Shown here piece after piece: positions 58,418 through 64,000 of a stretch of DNA of 64,000 nucleotides (position 1 is the first letter of the stretch; each line of letters opens with the position of its first letter). The notes under the pieces were generated by a model that saw only the letters and a list, made by a program, of their open reading frames with translations, had not been told where the DNA came from and ran no database searches. Origin of the DNA: Bradyrhizobium niftali (GTDB lineage Bacteria > Pseudomonadota > Alphaproteobacteria > Rhizobiales > Xanthobacteraceae); contig NZ_SPQT01000020.1 of NCBI RefSeq assembly GCF_004571025.1, forward strand, positions 111,928 to 175,927, in the 5' to 3' direction. The translations under genes were made by a program, and so were the position numbers.

Positions 58418-59182
58418 TCAGATCACAGCCGAAAGAAATGCCTTGGTACGCTCCTCGCGCGGCGCACCCAACACGTCGGAGGCGCGCCCCTGCTCGACGA
58501 TCGCGCCCTGGTCCATGTAGACGACGCGGTCGGCGACCTCGCGCGCGAAGCCGAGCTCATGCGTCACCACCATCATGGTCATGCCGCTCTTCGCCAGCTC
58601 CTTCATCACCGCAAGCACCTCGCCGACGAGCTCGGGATCGAGCGCGCTGGTCGGCTCGTCGAACAGCATCAGCATCGGCTTCATGGCGAGCGCCCGCGCG
58701 ATGGCGACGCGCTGCTGCTGGCCGCCGGAGAGCTGCGCCGGATATGAATCGGCCTTGGCCGCAAGCCCGACGCGACGAAGCAGCTCGAGCGCCTCGGCAC
58801 GCACCTCGTCAGATTTGCGTCCCTGAACCTGCGTCGGGCCTTCGGTGATGTTCTCCAGCGCGGTCTTGTGCGGAAACAGATTGAAGCGCTGGAACACCAT
58901 GCCGGTCTTCAGCCGCTGCCGCCCGATCTCCCGTTCGCCGAGGCGATGAAGCCGTCCGCCCTGCTCGCGCACGCCCAGGAGCTCGCCGTCGAGCCAGATG
59001 CCGCCACTGTCGATCGCGGCGAGCTGGTTGATGCAGCGAAGCAGCGTTGTCTTGCCCGAGCCGGAAGCGCCGATCAGGCACATCACCTCGCCGGGCCAGA
59101 CGTCGAGCGAGACGCTCTTGAGAGCCTGAAACTCTCCAAAATTCTTGCTGACGGAGCGGATCGCAACGAGGGGTTTTGTCAT
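58418..59182 (-). CDS. Amino acid ABC transporter ATP-binding protein
   Basis: It is 254 aa, GlnQ/HisP type. Walker A GASGSGKTTLLRCINQL, Q-loop FQRFNLFPHKTALENITEG, signature LSGGQQQRVAIARALAMKP, Walker B LMLFDEPTSALDPELVGEVL, VVTHELGFAREVADRVVYMD. It works with the permease (4-nt overlap upstream, ATGA) and the binding proteins. Confidence 0.92.
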   Translation of the reverse strand: MTKPLVAIRSVSKNFGEFQALKSVSLDVWPGEVMCLIGASGSGKTTLLRCINQLAAIDSGGIWLDGELLGVREQGGRLHRLGEREIGRQRLKTGMVFQRFNLFPHKTALENITEGPTQVQGRKSDEVRAEALELLRRVGLAAKADSYPAQLSGGQQQRVAIARALAMKPMLMLFDEPTSALDPELVGEVLAVMKELAKSGMTMMVVTHELGFAREVADRVVYMDQGAIVEQGRASDVLGAPREERTKAFLSAVI

Positions 59183-60036
59183 CGCGCAAGCCGCAATGTG
59201 CCGCGTGCAAAACGGCGTTCGAGCAGCATCTGGAGCGGGGTCAGGATCGAGACCACGAGCAGGTACCAGAGCCCGGCGACGATCAGCAGCTCGATGACGC
59301 GGGAATTGGCGTAGTAGATATTTTCGGCGTTGTGCAGCAATTCCGGATACTGGATGACGCTCGCGAGCGAGGTCGCCTTCACCATGCCGATGAACTCGTT
59401 GCCGAGCGGCGGGATCACCACGCGCATCGCCTGCGGCAGCACGATCCGCCGCAGCGCGCGCAGCCGTCCCATGCCGATCGCCTGCGCGGCCTCATATTGC
59501 CCGATATCGACCGACAGCATGCCGGCGCGCATCACTTCGGAGGTGTAGGCGCCCTGATTGATGCCGAGCCCGAGCAGCGCGGCGAGAAACGGGGTCATGA
59601 CGTCGACGGCGCGCGCACTCCACAGCCCCGGAATGCCGATGGTCGGAAACACCAGCGCGAGGTTGAACCACAGCAGCAGTTGCAGGATCAGCGGCGTGCC
59701 GCGGAACAGCCAGGTGTAGCCGGCGGCCACCGTCTTCAGCACCGGATTGGGCGACAGCCGCATGATCGCCACGACGATGCCGAGCACGATGCCGAGCGCC
59801 ATCGCCAGCGCCGCCATCACCATGGTGTTGACGATGCCTTCGAGGATGACCTTCACAGTCAGGAAGCGGCTAACATAGGACCACTCGATCTGACCGTTCG
59901 CAAAGGCGCGCGCAATCGCCGCCAGCACGAGGACGATCAGGGCGGCGCTGAACCAGCGAAACCAGTGCGGCTCGCGCGCGACCCGCATCCCCGACAGATC
60001 AGGGAAACCCCCCGCGAGTGCCGGCGCCGGCTTCAT
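59179..60036 (-). CDS. Amino acid ABC transporter permease
   Basis: It is 285 aa with about five membrane segments and the HisM-type motif region QYEAAQAIGMGRLRALRRIV. ATG at 60036 (MKPAPALAG) overlaps the stop of the binding protein gene (ATGA), which decides the start; the frame is open to 60393 but that part overlaps the binding protein. A single permease gene suggests it forms a homodimer. Confidence 0.9.
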   Translation of the reverse strand: MKPAPALAGGFPDLSGMRVAREPHWFRWFSAALIVLVLAAIARAFANGQIEWSYVSRFLTVKVILEGIVNTMVMAALAMALGIVLGIVVAIMRLSPNPVLKTVAAGYTWLFRGTPLILQLLLWFNLALVFPTIGIPGLWSARAVDVMTPFLAALLGLGINQGAYTSEVMRAGMLSVDIGQYEAAQAIGMGRLRALRRIVLPQAMRVVIPPLGNEFIGMVKATSLASVIQYPELLHNAENIYYANSRVIELLIVAGLWYLLVVSILTPLQMLLERRFARGTLRLAR

Positions 60037-60860
60037 TGCGGCGCCGCGTTCAGCATGGGCTGGGCGACCGCATTCGCGCCAAGGCCCCATTTGTCGAGAA
60101 TGGCCTTGTAGGCGCCGTCGGCGATCATTGCGGTGAGCTTCTCGGTCACCACCTCGCGCAGGGCCGAATCGTCCTTGCGGATCATGATGCCTTGATAGCC
60201 CTTGGCGAAGGCCTCGCCGACAATGCGGTATTTGCCGGGCTCTTGTGTCTGCGCATAAGGCAGCGTCTCGCTGCCCTGCACGGCGGCGTCGATGCGGCCC
60301 TGCTTGAGCTGGTTGCGCACGTCGATCGAGTTCTCGCCCGGCACGTACTGGATCGCCGGCTTGCCGGCCGTCTCGCAATTCTGCTTGCTCCACTTCTCGA
60401 TCTCGACCGGGAAGCTCGTGCTGCGCGTGGTGCCGACCTTCTTGCCGCAGAGATCCGTCGCGGCCTTCGCCTCGCTCTCCGCCATCACGAAGAACTGCGG
60501 GCCGGTCGCGAGATAATCGACGAAATCGGCGGTCTCGCGCCGCGAGGCGCGGTCCGAGATGCCGGAGATGATGAAATCGGCGCGCCTGGTCTGGAGCGAC
60601 GGGATCAGCTCGGCGAACGGCGTCTCGCTCCAGACGATCTTGAGGCCGCCGAGCCGCTTGGCGAGCTCGTTGGCCAGATCGATATCGAGCCCGACCAGCT
60701 CGTTGGTCGCGGGATCACGATATTCCATCGGCGCGTAGGTCGAGTTGACCGTGAGCTTCAACGCGCCCGCCTGCTTGATCTCCGCCGGCAGTTCGGCGGC
60801 TTGCGCGGAGGCGACTGCGGCCAGTGCGGCAAGGCCGAGAGATAGCGAGAGGCGTGTCAT
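60033..60860 (-). CDS. Amino acid ABC substrate-binding protein, first copy
   Basis: It is 275 aa, solute-binding family 3. Signal peptide MTRLSLSLGLAALAAVASAQ, then IKQAGALKLTVNSTYAPMEY, GLDIDLANELAKRLGGLKIV, FIISGISDRASRRETADFVD, GRIDAAVQGSETLPYAQTQE. It supplies the permease/ATPase encoded downstream. The substrate is probably an N-carbamoyl amino acid, a hydantoin or a related compound, inferred from neighbours only. Confidence 0.88.
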   Translation of the reverse strand: MTRLSLSLGLAALAAVASAQAAELPAEIKQAGALKLTVNSTYAPMEYRDPATNELVGLDIDLANELAKRLGGLKIVWSETPFAELIPSLQTRRADFIISGISDRASRRETADFVDYLATGPQFFVMAESEAKAATDLCGKKVGTTRSTSFPVEIEKWSKQNCETAGKPAIQYVPGENSIDVRNQLKQGRIDAAVQGSETLPYAQTQEPGKYRIVGEAFAKGYQGIMIRKDDSALREVVTEKLTAMIADGAYKAILDKWGLGANAVAQPMLNAAPQ

Positions 60861-60929
60861 GTCAGCTCCAATCTTTTCCTTTGCCGATCTTTCCCTTTTG
60901 ACGACGCTTGCCAGCGCCGTGCCACCTGT

Positions 60930-61886
60930 TCAGTCCGCGTCGAGAACGGCCGGCTCGATGACGCCGGCGCGTTCGGTGATCACCCTGTATTGCTCGGGCC
61001 GCCGGTGGGCGGCGAAATTGAACATCTTGTCCTTGCCCTGGCGGCAGAGGTCGAGATCGATGTCGGCGACGATCACCTCGTCCGCGAGCGTCTGCGCCTG
61101 CGCGACGATGCGGCCGTTGGGATCGACGATGCAGGAGCCGCCGATCAGCCCGGAGCCGTCCTCCTCGCCCGCCTTCGCCACCGAGATCGCCCAGGTCGCG
61201 TTCATGTAGGCATTGGCCTGCGTCACCAGTGTCGAGTGGAAGGTGCGCAAGGCGCCGTCTTCGGTGGTGCCACCATTCGGATCGTAGGCCGCCGAATTGT
61301 AGCCGATGCAGACGAGCTCGACACCTTGCAGGCCGAGCACGCGCCAGGATTCCGGCCAGCGGCGATCGTTGCAGATCATCATGCCCATGATGGCGTGGGC
61401 CCAGGCCGATCCGGCGCGGAAGGCGGGAAAGCCGAGATCGCCATATTCGAAATAGCGCTTCTCCAGCTGCTGGTAGCGCGCGCCCGGGCGCGGCTCGACC
61501 GAGCCCGGCAGATGCACCTTGCGATAGCGGCCGAGAATCTCGCCGTCGCGATCGACCAGGATGGCGCAATTGTAGCGGCGGCCATCCGGCGTCAGCTCGG
61601 CATAGCCGACATAGAAGCCGACGCGCAGCGCACGCGCACGGTCGAACAGCTTCGCCACGGCCGGGTTCGGCATGCCGCGCTCGAAATAATGGTCGAGCGC
61701 CTGGCCTTCGAGCAGCCAGCGCGGAAAGAAAGTGGTGAAGGCAAGCTCCGGAAAGACCACGAGGCTGGCACCGCGGCCGGCGGCCTCCTCCAGCAGTGCA
61801 AGCATGCGCGCGAGCGTGTGCTCACGCGAGTCTGCTCTCTGCGTCGGGCCCATCTGGGCGGCGGCGGCGCGAAGGACACGAACCAA
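60930..61886 (-). CDS. N-carbamoyl-D-amino-acid hydrolase (nitrilase superfamily)
   Basis: It is 318 aa. Very close to the D-carbamoylases of Agrobacterium: E47 in VVFPELAFTTFFPRW, K123 in YRKVHLPGSVEP and C172 in MMICNDRRWPESWRVLGLQG form the Glu-Lys-Cys triad; EYGDLGFPAF and FNFAAHRRPEQYRVITERAG are family blocks. It hydrolyses N-carbamoyl-D-amino acids to D-amino acids, CO2 and ammonia. Start is probably TTG at 61886, with GGAGG five bases before it; a TTG at 61898 is an alternative. First gene of the operon, divergent from lysR. Confidence 0.88.
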   Translation of the reverse strand: MVRVLRAAAAQMGPTQRADSREHTLARMLALLEEAAGRGASLVVFPELAFTTFFPRWLLEGQALDHYFERGMPNPAVAKLFDRARALRVGFYVGYAELTPDGRRYNCAILVDRDGEILGRYRKVHLPGSVEPRPGARYQQLEKRYFEYGDLGFPAFRAGSAWAHAIMGMMICNDRRWPESWRVLGLQGVELVCIGYNSAAYDPNGGTTEDGALRTFHSTLVTQANAYMNATWAISVAKAGEEDGSGLIGGSCIVDPNGRIVAQAQTLADEVIVADIDLDLCRQGKDKMFNFAAHRRPEQYRVITERAGVIEPAVLDAD

Positions 61887-61954
61887 GATTGCCTCCAATC
61901 TGTGCGCAATGCTGCCTCAATGGGCGAATGAACCCTTTGATGCGACGTGCAAAT

Positions 61955-61977
61955 CCGCTTCCATTACGCGGAAGCGG
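61955..61977. promoter_or_regulatory. Dyad in lysR-carbamoylase intergenic region
   Basis: CCGCTTCC-ATTACGC-GGAAGCGG: 8-bp perfect arms in the 151-bp divergent promoter region, 61 bp before the lysR start. A LysR or other operator is plausible; the T-N11-A rule is not exactly met at the centre. Confidence 0.45.
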
Positions 61978-62037
61978 GGCTGCAAAATCAATTCGTTCTG
62001 TTATGATCTTTTGGCCCGGAGTATAACTGGCAGTGAT

Positions 62038-62964
62038 ATGAACCTGCGTCAGCTCGAGATCCTGCGCGCCGTCATCCGCCACCGCACCACGGTCGCGGCG
62101 GCGGACGAGCTGGCACTGTCGCAGCCCGCGGTCAGCAACGCGCTCAAGACGATGGAGGCGCAGGCGGGCTTTGCGCTGTTCGAGCGCGTCAACAACCGGC
62201 TGTTTCCGACTGCGGAAGCGATGGCGCTCTACAAGGAGAGCGAGGCGATCTTCGCGCTGCACGCAAAACTCGAGAACCGCGTGCGCGATCTGCGCGAGAA
62301 CCGGTCCGGACATCTTGCGATCGTGGCAACCCCGCCGCTTGCCTACAGCATCATCCCGTCCGCGCTATCCAGCTTCCTGCGCCGCCGCCCGGAAACGCGC
62401 GTCTTCTTCGACGTGCGGCGCTACGAGGGCATCATCGAGGGCGTGCTCAGCCGTGTTGCCGAGCTCGGCTTCGCGCTCGGGCTGACGCATCATCCCGGCA
62501 TCGCGCATGAGGTGGTGCACACCGGCGAGATGGTGTGCGTGCTGCCGCCGCAGCATCCGCTCGCCGACAGGCCCGCGATCTCGGCGGCGGATCTGTCCGG
62601 CCTGCCTTTCATCGGGCTCGAGCGCGGCACGCGGCTCGGCGAGGCCGTACGCGACAGCTTTGCCCGCGCCGGCGCGCCGTTCCAGCCGACGGTCGAGGTG
62701 CGCTACTGCAACACCGCCTGCGTGCTCGCCGCCGCCGGCGTAGGTGCCGCGGTAGTCGATCCGTTCTCGCCGCGGCAGAACGGCGGCAATGGCCTCGTCG
62801 TCCGGCCGTTCACGCCGACGACCCACGCGGTCGCCTACATGCTGTGGTCGGAAGCCGAGCCGCTGTCACGCCTCGCCAAGGCCTTTCTCAACGAGGTGCG
62901 GAAGGAGAGCGCGCTGCTGGAAAGCACAGCGCCGCACCAGCAACATGGGGCAGATAGCGACTGA
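62038..62964 (+). CDS. LysR family transcriptional regulator
   Basis: It is 308 aa. MNLRQLEILRAVIRHRTTVA, winged helix with LSQPAVSNALKTMEAQAGFA (about residues 28-47), substrate domain about 90-300. It is divergent from the carbamoylase/racemase operon and probably regulates it. The glutamine amidotransferase gene follows 29 bp downstream on the same strand. Confidence 0.9.
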   Translation: MNLRQLEILRAVIRHRTTVAAADELALSQPAVSNALKTMEAQAGFALFERVNNRLFPTAEAMALYKESEAIFALHAKLENRVRDLRENRSGHLAIVATPPLAYSIIPSALSSFLRRRPETRVFFDVRRYEGIIEGVLSRVAELGFALGLTHHPGIAHEVVHTGEMVCVLPPQHPLADRPAISAADLSGLPFIGLERGTRLGEAVRDSFARAGAPFQPTVEVRYCNTACVLAAAGVGAAVVDPFSPRQNGGNGLVVRPFTPTTHAVAYMLWSEAEPLSRLAKAFLNEVRKESALLESTAPHQQHGADSD

Positions 62965-62993
62965 GCTTCGCAACCTTTTACCTTGGGGGGCAC

Positions 62994-63713
62994 ATGGCAC
63001 GCATCACCATCATCGAGACGGGACAAGTCCCGCAAAAATATCGCGAGCGCCACGGCTCGTTTCCCGACATGTTCGAGCGCATGGTCCGCGCCGAGGATCC
63101 AACAGCCTCGGTCGACGTGGTCAGCATCCCGAACGGTGACGCGCTTCCCGATCCTGGCAAGCTCGAAGCCGTGCTGATCACCGGCGCGGCCGCCGGCGTC
63201 TATGACGGGCTCGACTGGATCGCGCCGCTCGAGGACTTTGTCCGTCAAGCCTACGCCAGCAAGACGCCGATGGTCGGCGTCTGCTTCGGCCATCAACTGA
63301 TTGCGCAGGCGCTCGGCGGCACCGTGCGCAAGTCCGAGAAGGGCTGGGGCATCGGCCGGCATGTCTATCAGGTGCTGCCGGAGAACGGCGTCGTCGAAGG
63401 CGACGCGGTCGCCATCGCCGCCTCGCATCAGGACCAGGTGATCGAGCCGCCGAACGAAGCGCTGACTATCCTCTCATCCGAGTTCACCCCGCATGCCGGC
63501 CTGCTCTACGCCAACGGCGCGACCTTGACCGTACAGCCGCATCCCGAGTTCGACGTGGAGTTTGCACAAGTGTGCTGCGAACTGCGCGACGGCAAGGCGC
63601 CGGAGGATGTCGTCGCCACGGCGCGCGCGTCGCTGGCGCAGCCGCTGGACAACGCAAAGCTCGGTGGGGCGATTACGCGGTTTCTGGCGCGCAAGTCCCT
63701 CCCCTCATCCTGA
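62994..63713 (+). CDS. Class I glutamine amidotransferase family protein
   Basis: It is 239 aa. MARITIIETGQVPQKYRER, nucleophile Cys in MVGVCFGHQLIAQALGG and the second part of the triad in LTVQPHPEFDVEF (His-x-Glu). It is a stand-alone GATase1 domain related to GMP synthase-type or gamma-glutamyl hydrolase-type (PuuD-like) proteins. The C-terminus KSLPSS and the TGA stop read into a CCTCATCCTGAG repeat and abut the IS5 element, so the natural end may be altered. GGGGGG precedes the ATG. Confidence 0.88.
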   Translation: MARITIIETGQVPQKYRERHGSFPDMFERMVRAEDPTASVDVVSIPNGDALPDPGKLEAVLITGAAAGVYDGLDWIAPLEDFVRQAYASKTPMVGVCFGHQLIAQALGGTVRKSEKGWGIGRHVYQVLPENGVVEGDAVAIAASHQDQVIEPPNEALTILSSEFTPHAGLLYANGATLTVQPHPEFDVEFAQVCCELRDGKAPEDVVATARASLAQPLDNAKLGGAITRFLARKSLPSS

Positions 63714-64000
63714 GAGCCTGACCGAAAAAGGTGAGCGGCTTTAGCGGGCCTGTGATTCCTTCGGATTTGCAAAGATTCGAGGGAGGACACCATGCCGTGG
63801 ACCAAAGCCGCTCGTATCAAGTATCAGCGCAGTGGACTGCGTTACACAAGTGATCTGACCGATGCAGAGTGGGCGTTGATCGCCCGGAAGATGCCGCCGC
63901 GACGGCGATTGGGCCGGCCGCGGGAGGTTAATCTGCGCGAGATCGTGCAGGCGATCTTCTATATTCTGTCGAGCGGCTGCCAGTGGCGAGCCTTGCCGAA
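63714..64000 (+). mobile_element. IS5-family insertion sequence, left end (cut by window)
   Basis: From GAGAGCCTGACCGAAAAAGG directly after the glutamine amidotransferase stop. The transposase ORF begins at 63792. The right end and the terminal inverted repeat on the far side are outside the window, so boundaries and target duplication cannot be confirmed. Confidence 0.6.
63792..64000 (+). CDS. IS5-family transposase, N-terminal part
   Basis: Partial, 69 codons. Reads MPWTKAARIKYQRSGLRYTS, then DLTDAEWALIARKMPPRRRL, GRPREVNLREIVQAIFYI and LSSGCQWRALP, the typical DUF4096-like start of IS5/IS1031-group transposases (D-x-EW and L-x-S-G-C-x-W-R motifs). GGAGG lies before the ATG. The catalytic DDE part is outside the window. 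Confidence 0.8.
   Translation, partial: MPWTKAARIKYQRSGLRYTSDLTDAEWALIARKMPPRRRLGRPREVNLREIVQAIFYILSSGCQWRALP

Noticed and set aside
60037..60393. N-terminal extension of the amino acid permease
   Set aside because: It overlaps the binding protein gene and lacks membrane character; ATGA overlap marks the start.

Overview
The window is about 64 kb of GC-rich chromosome, most likely from Bradyrhizobium or a close relative in the Nitrobacteraceae. This is inferred from the protein families (DUF2852, DUF1488, HWE kinase, tolQRAB layout), the codon choice and the dispersed palindromic intergenic repeats. No tRNA, rRNA or CRISPR was found. The only mobile element seen is an IS5-type insertion cut by the right edge.

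0-10.4 kb: start of a membrane protein gene, tolQRAB (minus strand), gamma-glutamyltransferase, an SDR with a Phe in place of the catalytic Tyr, cysE, three very small genes, a DUF2852 gene and a TetR regulator. The DUF2852 promoter and the tetR start share an operator-like palindrome. 10.4-20 kb: small stress or detoxification-type proteins (YCII/DGPF x3, VOC, SRPBCC, SnoaL-like, NTF2-like, cupin) and an ECF42-type sigma factor gene. Three minus-strand transcription units here carry the same promoter pattern, TGTCG(A/G)-N17-CGTC, which suggests a compact local ECF42 regulon.

20-27.6 kb: GhrA-type reductase, chemotaxis receptor, a divergent tetR/GST pair with inverted operators, then a xoxFGJ-like set (PQQ alcohol dehydrogenase with the lanthanide-type Asp-x-Asp, cytochrome c, periplasmic binding protein). 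27.9-34.7 kb: hyuA-hyuB-dctP-dctQ-dctM, a hydantoinase/oxoprolinase fused in one operon with a TRAP transporter. 34.8-43.6 kb: sirtuin, HWE histidine kinase, a 35-aa membrane protein coupled to a small gene, DUF1488, SDR, NCS2 permease, DctA-type symporter, an orphan terminator and an ABC-F ATPase.

43.7-53 kb: a nine-gene minus-strand operon pairs a polyamine/opine-type ABC transporter with two DadA-like oxidases, a 2Fe-2S subunit, an HcnB-like FAD subunit and RidA, with a divergent LysR. 53-63.7 kb: a second nine-gene minus-strand operon combines an N-carbamoyl-D-amino-acid hydrolase, a polar amino acid ABC transporter with two binding proteins, a polysaccharide-deacetylase-family hydrolase, an Asp/Glu/hydantoin racemase, an orphan family-5 binding protein and an amidohydrolase, with a divergent LysR followed by a class I glutamine amidotransferase. 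The general theme from 28 to 63 kb is uptake and ring-opening or oxidation of cyclic amides, ureides and unusual amino compounds; the substrates themselves cannot be read from sequence.
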